Source of the DNA: Streptosporangium sp. NBC_01755
GTDB taxonomy: Bacteria; Actinomycetota; Actinomycetes; Streptosporangiales; Streptosporangiaceae
Assembly (NCBI RefSeq): GCF_035917995.1
Contig: NZ_CP109131.1
Span: 930,001-994,000, forward strand
Length of the DNA stretch: 64,000 nt
Direction: 5' to 3'
Below, one piece after another: positions 8,692 to 16,948 of the stretch; position 1 is the stretch's first letter; every line of letters starts with the position of its first letter. A program made the position numbers and the translations under genes. The notes under the pieces were generated by a model. That model was not told the DNA's origin, did no database searches, and worked only from the letters and a program-made list of their open reading frames with translations.

Positions 8692-10913
8692 CGGCCCCCC
8701 TCTCCGAGCCGGCCGAGCAGGGTCTCCGCGGCGCCGCGGATCTCGGCCATCGCCTCGTCCGGGAGCCCCGCCTGGGCCGTCGCGCCGACCAGCGAGCGCA
8801 CCAGCGTCGCTATCGCCGCGCGGTCGCTCACCACCAGTGGCTCCTCCTGCCCTGCCCGGGCGACGAGGAGGCTCAGCGCCTCGTCCCCCCGGGCCAGCTC
8901 CTCCCTTACCGCGGGCCGGCGCCGGGTGGTCGCCACGGACTCCACCGACCGGCGCATGACCCCGAAGAAGTCGACCAGCCCCGCGTTGACGTCCCGCTCA
9001 GGCGCCAGCCCCTGCTCTTTGCCGGAAAGCCGGATCTTGTACAGCTCGTCGATACGGCCGTCAACACGTGAGGCCGTGTTCAGCGCCCCCTCCATATCGC
9101 GCCCCAGCCGCCCCGTCATGCTCTCGGCCAGGGTGATCCGCTCCGCGAACGTGTCCATCCGCCCCCGCACCTCATCGGCGGTACGCGAGACGACACCGGA
9201 CAGCTCGTCCGCCCGCACCGCGATCCCGTCGATACGAGCGTTCACCGCCGCGACGGACGTCCCGAACGCGTTGATCCTCCCGTGCAGGCCACCGACCTCG
9301 GCCAGGAAGCCGGTCACCTTACCGCCCAGTTCCATCACGTCGGCGGACACCCCGGTGATCTGCGTGGCGAACTCTCCGACCCTGGCATCGGCCGCCGTGG
9401 CCACCGTGCGGGCCTCCCGCGCGGCGCCGAGGGCTGTGCCCGCCGCTTCCCTGGCCCCGGCGACATCGGCTCCCGTGCTCTTCAGCACCTGCTGGTTCGT
9501 GACCCGGCCGGTCGCGACGATCTTGTTCTGGTTGTCCCGGACCAGCACGATCGTGTCTCCGAGGCTGACGGACGACTGGGGGGCGAAGCCGGGAAGGGCA
9601 GCCGCCTCCGCCAGGGTCAGCACCCGCACATCGGGGGTGACGTGCTGGCCGGAGATGACGTCTTTGAGAACGGCCCGCGTACCCTCGGCGAGGGCGCCGA
9701 CAGCCGGGAGCAGCGAGATCACACCCGCTTCGGCGAAGTCGACCGGGTCGATCGCGTACAGCACGTCGGGCTGCGGCGGGACCGGCGGTTCGAAGGGCTT
9801 CCTGTACGGCGACTCCTGGACGTAGATGTCTTTCCAGCCCGGCGGAAGCCTCTCGGGCGGGTGCACCCAGTCGAAGCAGTCGGTGGGGATGCCGCGGTAC
9901 AGGTTGCGCGACGCGACGACCTTGTTCGTCTTCCGGCAAATGTGGAAGTCGCCCCAGGCCGGCGGCGTCGACGGCGGGTCGGCGGGGGCGGGGACGGCCG
10001 GCTCGGCGTAGCTGCGCACCAGCGCTTCGAAGCGGTTCCTGAGCAACTCGCACGGATCGTCGCAGCCGCCGCCGAACAACGCCGTCACCAGGCCCTCGGA
10101 CGGCTCGAAGTCATGCCGGTACCGGCAGTCCCACACCGGACTGCCGGCCGTGACATGCAGCCAGCCGAGCGCGACGCCGGGCCGCGTGGCGTCGCGCAGG
10201 CACGTGGCCGCGTGCAGGGATCGGCAGCGGAGCAGGTCGAGCGCGGCGAAGAAGACCTGGTTCAGGAAAGCCGCCCGGTACATCCGAATGGCCGGCAGGA
10301 CCGTGTCCGGGATCTGGAGCCCTGACAGGCGCGACATGACCTCGGGAGGGAGGACCACGCCTACGGCCACCAGCCGGTCGAGGATCGCGTCGCGCAGGTG
10401 GATGAAGTCGCCCTGCACGCTCCCGCCGAGAGTGATGGTGAGCGGGATCTCTTTCAGCAGCAGTTCAGTGGAGAAGTCGACGGCTCCGACGATCAGCCGC
10501 CCGGCGACGAGAACGACCTCGGCCCGCCGTACACCGGTCGAGGCGTGCCCCTCGCAGCCGTTCTTCTCGCACTGCGACGCCTCCTCCACCGTGTCGGTGA
10601 TCACCAACACCGGAGTGACCCCGCCGGGCGCCGGATCGATGAAGTCGAACGTCTCGTCCCGAGCCGCGGTCCCCGCGGCGACCGTGAACGGGGTGTCCAG
10701 CAACAGGCCGTTGCCGGCCTGGTCGATCGCGAGCCCCGGGGCGATCCGCAGGTCACTGCCGACGACCTTACCCGACAGGCCGCAGTCGATGCCGAACCCG
10801 ATCAGCCTGGCGACGAGGCGATCCTTGCCGTCGAGGAAGTCCCGCAGCCGGTTGAGGTCGTCCTTCGTGAGGGTCTGTCCGGCCGCGAACACCGGGTAGC
10901 GCGCTTCTGCCAT
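8688..10913 (-). CDS. Unassigned eCIS protein, coiled-coil C-terminal half
   Basis: This 741-residue protein of no certain family sits where the fibre gene lies in some eCIS loci. The N-terminus (FAAGQTLTKDDLNRLRDFL, then GLAIDQAGNGLLL) looks like the beta-rich 'VTPGLALDAAG' domain of phage-tail-like loci. The centre is Cys- and Trp-containing with proline-rich linkers. From about residue 440 to 650 the sequence is a long heptad-like coiled coil (VGEFATQITGVSADV and similar repeats). A role as a baseplate-attached fibre or spacer is inferred from position and the coiled coil. The four-base ATGA overlap ties it to the tape-measure gene, and it starts only 3 nt after the preceding stop. Confidence 0.8.
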   Translation of the reverse strand: MAEARYPVFAAGQTLTKDDLNRLRDFLDGKDRLVARLIGFGIDCGLSGKVVGSDLRIAPGLAIDQAGNGLLLDTPFTVAAGTAARDETFDFIDPAPGGVTPVLVITDTVEEASQCEKNGCEGHASTGVRRAEVVLVAGRLIVGAVDFSTELLLKEIPLTITLGGSVQGDFIHLRDAILDRLVAVGVVLPPEVMSRLSGLQIPDTVLPAIRMYRAAFLNQVFFAALDLLRCRSLHAATCLRDATRPGVALGWLHVTAGSPVWDCRYRHDFEPSEGLVTALFGGGCDDPCELLRNRFEALVRSYAEPAVPAPADPPSTPPAWGDFHICRKTNKVVASRNLYRGIPTDCFDWVHPPERLPPGWKDIYVQESPYRKPFEPPVPPQPDVLYAIDPVDFAEAGVISLLPAVGALAEGTRAVLKDVISGQHVTPDVRVLTLAEAAALPGFAPQSSVSLGDTIVLVRDNQNKIVATGRVTNQQVLKSTGADVAGAREAAGTALGAAREARTVATAADARVGEFATQITGVSADVMELGGKVTGFLAEVGGLHGRINAFGTSVAAVNARIDGIAVRADELSGVVSRTADEVRGRMDTFAERITLAESMTGRLGRDMEGALNTASRVDGRIDELYKIRLSGKEQGLAPERDVNAGLVDFFGVMRRSVESVATTRRRPAVREELARGDEALSLLVARAGQEEPLVVSDRAAIATLVRSLVGATAQAGLPDEAMAEIRGAAETLLGRLGEGGR

Positions 10914-10916
10914 CCC

Positions 10917-11741
10917 TCATTCCTCCTCGTCGCTCGGCAACCAGCCGACATCGAGCCGGTCGATCGCTCGTCCCTCGCCCACGCATTTCCACACCCGGAC
11001 ACCGTTTCGGTGCTCGACGAAGTCGACCATCGAGCAGAGCAGCCTGCGAACCTGCTCGCGGAATCTCGCTATGGCCTCCGGATCCGCCCCCGGGCCCGGC
11101 ACCGCACCGAGCGAGAAGTCCGGGCGTGCCCAGCAGAGCCGCATCAGCACGTGCGCGGGGGCGTACCGATCCACGAACAGCGCGGCCTCCGCGCGTACGG
11201 CGGCGTCGTCGAAGCGGGTCCCGGCCGGCACGATGAGCGTCGCCCGCAGCGCCGGATCCGGCCCGGTCTCACCCGCGGGGCCTTGCGGGGTGCCGTACTT
11301 GTAGTGTTCGAGCAGCACCGGGCGCTCGGCGGCCACCTTGATGTCGAACCACAGGCAGAACCAGTCGGCGAACCCTCGGGGAGTACCACGCCGCCGCCAC
11401 AGCCTGGCCGCCTTCCCAAGGAAGACACGCCTGCGCGCCAGTCCCACACCGGGATCGGACCACGAGGCGGGAAGCACGAATCCGAACCAGGTGGCCAACT
11501 CGTCGTACAGCTCGGCGAGCCGGCCCAGCACCACGTCCCCGCCCGCCTCCGGCGAGGTGCCCGGCGGCCACACCGAACCCGCGGGGCTGAGCCAGGCGGG
11601 CAGGTCGGCGAGCCGGTCGAGGTACGCCCGGTGCAGCTCGTCCGCCATCCCGAGGAAGCCCTCCACCTGCGCGAAGCTGTCGGCCTCCGCGGCGAAGACG
11701 GCGGGTAGGTGGGCGGCCACCGGGGTGTACTCAGCAGCCAT
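10917..11741 (-). CDS. Phage tail protein I-like baseplate component
   Basis: I place the start at 11741 (MAAEYTP), which overlaps the upstream stop by 11 nt; a start at 11765 would overlap more. The 274 residues contain the pattern of phage 'tail protein' domains (TIGR02242-like): an N-terminal helical part with FLGMADELHRAYLDRL, a Pro/Gly-rich turn, WFGFVLPASW, and RRRGTPRGFADWFCLWF. Proteins of this type bridge baseplate wedge and tail tube. The coupling to two J-type baseplate genes upstream fits a baseplate role. Confidence 0.85.
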   Translation of the reverse strand: MAAEYTPVAAHLPAVFAAEADSFAQVEGFLGMADELHRAYLDRLADLPAWLSPAGSVWPPGTSPEAGGDVVLGRLAELYDELATWFGFVLPASWSDPGVGLARRRVFLGKAARLWRRRGTPRGFADWFCLWFDIKVAAERPVLLEHYKYGTPQGPAGETGPDPALRATLIVPAGTRFDDAAVRAEAALFVDRYAPAHVLMRLCWARPDFSLGAVPGPGADPEAIARFREQVRRLLCSMVDFVEHRNGVRVWKCVGEGRAIDRLDVGWLPSDEEE

Positions 11742-13452
11742 CTCCGCACTCCTCCCGCAACTCAAGCCGGATGGTCAGGCACTGGTGGCCGCCAAGAAAC
11801 GGCACGCCGTTGGCGGCGAGCGGCAGTTCCTCCGCGTGCCAGGTCGCGCCACCGGTGGCGTCGTCAGTGGTGGTGTCGTCAGTGGTGGCCGCCAGGTCGT
11901 CCACGCCGAGCACGCCGGGATCGCGCATGATCACCTGGACCAGCTCCGCGATACGGATCGGCTCGCCCGGCCACCAGCCGCCGGATGGTCCGGTGGCCAC
12001 AACACCCGGACTCGGCCAGGGACCGTCCAGGTCACGCGGGTAGCCCGGGTCTGGCGACGACACCGCGGTCTCCGGCCGCCCCGCCGCGAACAGCAGCTTG
12101 ATCCGGTCCAGCGCGCCGTCAAGCACCTGCTGCCGGGACGATGACACCGGCACGTAGATCACCCCGCGCAGGGTCACCCTGCAGTACTCCAGAAGAGCGG
12201 CGCCCACCTCGTCACAGATCATCCGCCGCGGCGCGAGCCGGTCAAGGTCCAGGTGAACCGGCTCGTACGGATCGTCTATCTCGGCGGTCTCGCCCGGCCC
12301 CGCCAGCGCCTGGCGGAGCACGGACGTGAGGAACGCCCGTCGCCGCGGCTCCGTGTCGAGTGCTTCAGGGTCGTCCGGCTCCACCAGCAGTGTGATCGCG
12401 CCGAGCCGGGACGCGGCGGTGCCGACCGAGGTGCCGTCCCAGGCGATTCCCGGCAGCACGGCCGGGACCGCCCACACGCGGCGTACGGTCACCGGCCGGG
12501 AGGGGATGCTCCGGTCGACCACTCCGGCCGCCAGGCGGGCATAGTCGCCGGTGGTCACCGGCTCGACCGTGCGGACCTGGAGCGGATGCGGCGGCCAGGC
12601 CGTTGTCTCGCCGTCGCCCCGCTCCCAGTCCTCCGGCCGGGCACCCGGCGGAGCGGGATGGAGGCCGAGCGCGTCTCGCGCCTCCGCCGCGTCGAGCCCG
12701 AACTCGCCGGTGAGCGCCGTCTCCGCGGCCATCCGGTCCGCGGCGGCCGCGACCAGCTCGCGGACCCGGCCGGCGGCCTCGTTCAGTCTGCGGGCGAGGT
12801 CGGCGCGCCGCCGGTGCCGGGCGACCGCCGCCAGCTCCTCGTCCCAGAGACGCGGTCCGACGCCGGCCGCACGCAGCGCCACGGCCACGGCGCTCCCGTC
12901 GGAGGTGCCGCCGCCGCTCACGGTGGCGGCGACGGTGGCGATCACATCGGAGTCGTCCAGCGCGACGGCCAGCACGAGTGGGGCGCGCAGCAGCCGTACG
13001 GCGGCGCGGACCTCGGCGGCGACGAGCCCGGGTGCGGCGTCGGCCACCGCGCGCTCGGCGTCCAGCGGCGCGCCCACGGTGCGCACAGCGGCGCGGACGT
13101 CTCCGGGCAGCCCGGCGAGCGCGTCCGCGAGCGCCCGCAACCGTGTCGGATCCGCGGGCAGTGGCACACCGCTCCAATGGCGGCCGGGCACCTCGCGATA
13201 CAGACCGACCTCGGCCGACCAGCCGTCGAGGGCGCGATTTCCGGTGCGATAGTGCAGGTCCGCGACCGCCCACAGCATCGCTTCGAGCAACGTGATGCCC
13301 GGGTCACCGGGGTTGTGGTCAGTCCAGGCCGGGGCGAGCTCGGGCAGTCGCCCGAGCGCCTCGGCCGCGAGCGCGGCGAAGTCCCGGTCCGGAGCGGTCG
13401 CCGAGGGAACGCCTAGCGGCGCCGGCAACGGCATGGGCGGCTGCGCGGTCAT
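11731..13452 (-). CDS. Second baseplate protein (Afp12-like)
   Basis: The 573-residue protein opens with FAALAAEALGRLPELAPAWTDHNPGDPGITLLEAMLWAVADLHYRTG, the hallmark N-terminal block of large J/gp6-type baseplate proteins in injection systems (quoted here only to locate it at about residues 24-70; the key part is the DHNPGDPGITLLE motif). The C-terminal half has beta-rich stretches and the PVSSSRQQVLDGALDRI segment. It overlaps the preceding baseplate gene by four bases (ATGA) and the following gene by 11 bases. It is inferred to form the baseplate wedge together with the 916-residue protein. Confidence 0.82.
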   Translation of the reverse strand: MTAQPPMPLPAPLGVPSATAPDRDFAALAAEALGRLPELAPAWTDHNPGDPGITLLEAMLWAVADLHYRTGNRALDGWSAEVGLYREVPGRHWSGVPLPADPTRLRALADALAGLPGDVRAAVRTVGAPLDAERAVADAAPGLVAAEVRAAVRLLRAPLVLAVALDDSDVIATVAATVSGGGTSDGSAVAVALRAAGVGPRLWDEELAAVARHRRRADLARRLNEAAGRVRELVAAAADRMAAETALTGEFGLDAAEARDALGLHPAPPGARPEDWERGDGETTAWPPHPLQVRTVEPVTTGDYARLAAGVVDRSIPSRPVTVRRVWAVPAVLPGIAWDGTSVGTAASRLGAITLLVEPDDPEALDTEPRRRAFLTSVLRQALAGPGETAEIDDPYEPVHLDLDRLAPRRMICDEVGAALLEYCRVTLRGVIYVPVSSSRQQVLDGALDRIKLLFAAGRPETAVSSPDPGYPRDLDGPWPSPGVVATGPSGGWWPGEPIRIAELVQVIMRDPGVLGVDDLAATTDDTTTDDATGGATWHAEELPLAANGVPFLGGHQCLTIRLELREECGDGC

Positions 13453-16199
13453 GTCAGTGCCTCCGAGAGAACGAGCTCATGGTCCCCACCGGAGGCGATC
13501 AGCCCGCGGCACGGATCGACGCTCACCCGGGCGGCGCCGTCGTGCGGCGGGAGCAGGCGGAACTCCTCCACGTGATCCACCTCTGGGCGTTCCTCCAGGA
13601 ACACGACGAGCGACGACGGGTAGAAGGCGCGGCCGAAGTCGGCCGAGCCCCGGCCGCCCGGGTGCAGTCGGGCGTCCAGGACCGCGGCGAGCGACTCGGC
13701 CGCCTCCGCCGCCGCCACACCGGATCTCAGCCGGATCTCGGCGTGCACTCGTATCGGCTCATATCTCGGGCAGAGGACGCTGAGCCTGGCATGCGCCGAG
13801 AGGACGCCGGCCAGCCGGTCGGCGATACGAGCGGCCAGCGTGACGCTCGGGTAGGGGAGCCGGTCGGTGGAGTACGGCACGACGACAAGTCCCACCGCAC
13901 CAGGCTCCGCGCAGCCGTCCGGCCCGGTGTGCGGCAGGCAGCGTACGGTGGCGACCTCGGGGAACTCCGTGGCCACCAGGGACTCGTAATCCCACGGTTG
14001 GACGGCGCGGTTACGGTGCCGCACCACCGCGGCGGCGCGCAGCGTATAGGCCGCGTCGTCCTCGGTGGCCCGGCCGGGGGTCCCCGGGTCCGGGTTGGTC
14101 ACCTTGACGCCGGGCGACGGAGTGCGCAGCCCTTTGAGCTCGCCCGCGGCCAGGGGGGTCAGCGGCGTGCTGTCCAGCGCGGCGGCGGGCAGGTCGGAGC
14201 GATATCGCGCGGTCACCGCGTCCACCCGCACCACGACCAGCTCGCCGACGAATCCGGGGGTGGTGGTGCGCAGCCGCACCCAGCGCCCGGTGTCGGCGGA
14301 CTCGTCGGGACAGCCCTCGTCCCAGTCACGTGGCATCACGAACCGGATGAGCCCGCTCTGGCGCAGCCCCGCCGTACCGTCCAGGACTGGCAGCCGACGC
14401 CACGCCGCGTCTGTCGTCCAGTACTCCCAGACCGCGTCGTGCGCCCGCCCGGCCGAGGCGCACGAGGGCGCCTGGCTGAGCCGCACGTACCACGAGAAGC
14501 CGGAGCCCGGACTCGGCCGCGGGACTGTGAAGCCGAAGGCCACCGTGCCGACCGCGCCGCCGCTGGTGTCCAGGGGCTGCTTGAACGGCCGCAGGACCTG
14601 AGCGGGCAGTGTGAACCGCCAGGTGGCATGCCCGTTCCGGGTCCGCAGGTCGGTCACGGTGACCGGCGCGGTGCGGTACCCGATCACCACCGACGAGATC
14701 GTGGGCGGAGTGGGCGCGATGAGCGTGCCCGCGCCGACCGCATCGCCGTTGGCGACCGCCTCGGCGAAACCGGCCACCCGGGCCATGTAGTCCTCCCATC
14801 CGAAGTCGCCGCCGGAAAGGAACAGCCGGACGAAGTGGCCGGCCACCCCGGCGATCGTCCCCGGGTCCGACAGCGGCGCGTTCCCGGCGCCGACCGCGGC
14901 CGTGTGAACGCCGTACAGTTCGGGGGACCCGGTGAAGAACGTGCTCCACGAACCGGCCGTGTGCCGCTGCCAGAGCAGGTGCGGCTTCGGCGGGTCATAG
15001 ACGAACTCCGTGAGCGTGAGCCTCTGCGACTTCAGCCAGCCGCCGAACCATTTCTGGTACGGCGCCCAATAGTCGACCGTGTACATCGAATGGGTGGCCT
15101 CGTCCACCAGCGTGAAGCTCAGCGTGAGACTGTCCAAGGGCTTGCCGAACGCCTCGTCGCAGCGTAGGTAGAAGCTGTCACCGCGCCGAGGTGCGGGACC
15201 GAACGGCTGGAACTCGCGGCTGACGTCGACCTCCCCGTCGCCGTAGAACCCCCCTTGCGGCCGGACACCGGACCGTTCCAGGGTGACCCGGATCTCACCT
15301 GTCTCGAACGTGTACGCCACGTGGCGCGGGGTGTCGCCGCGGAAGGACGCGCGCAGGAACGTACGCGGTTCCCCGGCCACGTCCATGGGCCCGCAGCCGC
15401 CGGTCAGGGTCAGCCGCACCTGGGATCCGGCGCAGGTGACCGCGCCGGGGACGGCGTCGGCGAGCCCTCCGGGGGTGGACCACTGCCAGTGCAGCCCCGC
15501 CAGCCTGGTCGCGTCCCTCCCCGGGAAGGTCAGCGTCACGGTGGCGGTTCCGCCGCCGCTGAAGGTGATCGCGTCGGTCACGACGTCGAAGTGGTGTCCG
15601 GCCGGGTCACCGCCGAACGGCGCGAACGGGGTGGCCGCATCGGCCCAGTTCGCGGCCGTGTCCAGGCCCGCCTCGGCATACGTGCCGTGCACGGCGAGGA
15701 GGCCGGCGCCGTGCACGGTGAGGGTGTCGGTCGTCAGGTAGGTGCGTTCCGGGCCGGCGGCGGTCCTGCCGCCGCGCAGCTCGGTTCCGCCCGGTAGCAC
15801 GACGCCGCGCGACGCGGCGCCGGACGGGCGGGCTTGTGAGGACACGGAGGGAAGGCTGACGACGGCGACCACCTCATCCGGCTCCATCGGGCGCCGCGGG
15901 ATGCCCAGCGTGTCCGCGAGCCAGGCCAGCCGCGCCCGGTCGGGCAGCCGCGCCAGATGCCCGCCCAGCCCCTGTTGGAGCTCCGCCGCGATCGCGAGCA
16001 GGGCCTGGGACGGCTCGGCGGGATCCGCGAGCACGTCCCCGGCGAAGAGCATGCTCGCCCAGGTCTCCGAGGCCGCGCCACTGTACGGCGGCTCGGGGAC
16101 GGTCGCCGCCGCGGCGGCCGAGCGGGCGAGTTCCGCGACGATCTCTTCGTAGGTCCGCTGGTCCGGCCGGTAAGGGCGAGGAGGGATGGCGGCCGTCAT
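13449..16199 (-). CDS. Baseplate J-like protein (Afp11/gp6-like)
   Basis: Start chosen at 16199 (MTAAIPPRPY), giving 916 residues and a four-base ATGA overlap with the gp25-like gene. The open frame continues another 121 codons upstream, but that part reads as an Arg-rich shadow of the gp25 gene. The N-terminal part has LWQ-type helices with a Walker-free acidic segment, the centre is beta-rich (HFDVVTDAITFSGGG, TVTLTF), and the C-terminal 250 residues show the J-like domain: DAAYTLRAAAVVRHRNRAVQPWDYESLVATEFPEV region followed by VHAEIRLR and DFGRAFYPSSLV. It is the core baseplate wedge component by family and position. Confidence 0.88.
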   Translation of the reverse strand: MTAAIPPRPYRPDQRTYEEIVAELARSAAAAATVPEPPYSGAASETWASMLFAGDVLADPAEPSQALLAIAAELQQGLGGHLARLPDRARLAWLADTLGIPRRPMEPDEVVAVVSLPSVSSQARPSGAASRGVVLPGGTELRGGRTAAGPERTYLTTDTLTVHGAGLLAVHGTYAEAGLDTAANWADAATPFAPFGGDPAGHHFDVVTDAITFSGGGTATVTLTFPGRDATRLAGLHWQWSTPGGLADAVPGAVTCAGSQVRLTLTGGCGPMDVAGEPRTFLRASFRGDTPRHVAYTFETGEIRVTLERSGVRPQGGFYGDGEVDVSREFQPFGPAPRRGDSFYLRCDEAFGKPLDSLTLSFTLVDEATHSMYTVDYWAPYQKWFGGWLKSQRLTLTEFVYDPPKPHLLWQRHTAGSWSTFFTGSPELYGVHTAAVGAGNAPLSDPGTIAGVAGHFVRLFLSGGDFGWEDYMARVAGFAEAVANGDAVGAGTLIAPTPPTISSVVIGYRTAPVTVTDLRTRNGHATWRFTLPAQVLRPFKQPLDTSGGAVGTVAFGFTVPRPSPGSGFSWYVRLSQAPSCASAGRAHDAVWEYWTTDAAWRRLPVLDGTAGLRQSGLIRFVMPRDWDEGCPDESADTGRWVRLRTTTPGFVGELVVVRVDAVTARYRSDLPAAALDSTPLTPLAAGELKGLRTPSPGVKVTNPDPGTPGRATEDDAAYTLRAAAVVRHRNRAVQPWDYESLVATEFPEVATVRCLPHTGPDGCAEPGAVGLVVVPYSTDRLPYPSVTLAARIADRLAGVLSAHARLSVLCPRYEPIRVHAEIRLRSGVAAAEAAESLAAVLDARLHPGGRGSADFGRAFYPSSLVVFLEERPEVDHVEEFRLLPPHDGAARVSVDPCRGLIASGGDHELVLSEALT

Positions 16200-16594
16200 C
16201 GTTCCTCCCGGTAGAAGGGCAGTACGAGGTTGACCGGCCGGCGGTGCGAGTCGATCCGGAACTCGACCGTCACGTCGATCCGGTTCTCGTCGGTGCCGGC
16301 GGGGATCGCCTCGACCCGATCGACGATGATGCGCGGCTCGAACCGGAGCAACGCCTGACGCACCTCGAAACCGAGCCGGTAGCACGTCTGCTGGGTTCGT
16401 GGCTCGAAGACGTGCCTGCCCGCGTCCGCCCCGAAGTCCGGCCGCATCACCCGCTCGCCGAGGGCGGTGCGCACGATCAGGCCGATCGACTGCGCGACCG
16501 TCTGTTCCCCGCTGGTGGTCAGGGCGGCCCTGCCTCCGGTCCAGGTGACGGGAAACCGCCACCCGGCGCCGAGGTGCGGATAGTCGGAGTTCAC
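16196..16594 (-). CDS. gp25-like baseplate wedge protein (Afp9-like)
   Basis: This 132-residue protein has the size and motifs of the gp25 lysozyme-fold family without the enzyme active site: GWRFPV near the N-terminus, SGEQTVAQSIGLIVRTALGERVMRPDFG (key residues G-ER-M-P-FG) and the RFEPRI block. gp25-like proteins sit at the sheath-baseplate junction and start sheath polymerisation. It is 7 nt downstream of the PAAR stop and overlaps the J-type gene by four bases. Confidence 0.93.
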   Translation of the reverse strand: MNSDYPHLGAGWRFPVTWTGGRAALTTSGEQTVAQSIGLIVRTALGERVMRPDFGADAGRHVFEPRTQQTCYRLGFEVRQALLRFEPRIIVDRVEAIPAGTDENRIDVTVEFRIDSHRRPVNLVLPFYREER

Positions 16595-16601
16595 AGCCCG
16601 C

Positions 16602-16874
16602 TCACCCGACCAGCACCGTCGGGGCGCCGACCACGGGCGTGGCGCCGCAGCCGGCCGGATCGCCCACGCGTAGCGCCGGCTTCCCGGCGATCAGCACCGT
16701 CGGGCTGCTCGCGGTGAACGGCGAGCTGGGCGGATGGCCCGGCTGGATCGGGCAGGCGTGCAGGTCCCCGAATACCGCCGCGGGCAGCCCGCCGATCAGC
16801 ACCGTGGGTACCCCTGGGCCGACGACCGCTCCACCGTGCGCCGTGATGTCCGTGACCCGTGCGGCGGGCGGCAT
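16602..16874 (-). CDS. PAAR-domain spike tip (Afp10-like)
   Basis: The 90-residue protein starts at the ATG at 16874 (MPPAARVTD), with GGTGG 6 nt upstream. A second ATG at 16880 is possible but lies directly on that site. The sequence is almost only a PAAR module: PPAARVTDITAHGG, repeated GxPTVLIxGxPA segments, DLHACPI with a metal-type His/Cys, and a final GAPTVLVG. PAAR proteins cap the VgrG-like spike and sharpen it. The VgrG-like gene lies 74 nt upstream in the same direction. Confidence 0.93.
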   Translation of the reverse strand: MPPAARVTDITAHGGAVVGPGVPTVLIGGLPAAVFGDLHACPIQPGHPPSSPFTASSPTVLIAGKPALRVGDPAGCGATPVVGAPTVLVG

Positions 16875-16948
16875 CGTCATCCACCGCCCCGACCGGCACA
16901 CGGGAGATCCCCGTCATGCCAAGAGCGCAGTCCCATCGACACTCCCTT

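Noticed and set aside
7675..9825. A plus-strand frame of over 700 codons across two eCIS genes
   Set aside because: It spans two overlapping minus-strand genes with clear family features and has no recognisable domains.
16200..16562. An N-terminal extension on the large baseplate protein
   Set aside because: It overlaps the full gp25-like gene and reads as an Arg-rich shadow; the ATGA overlap at 16199 is the natural start.
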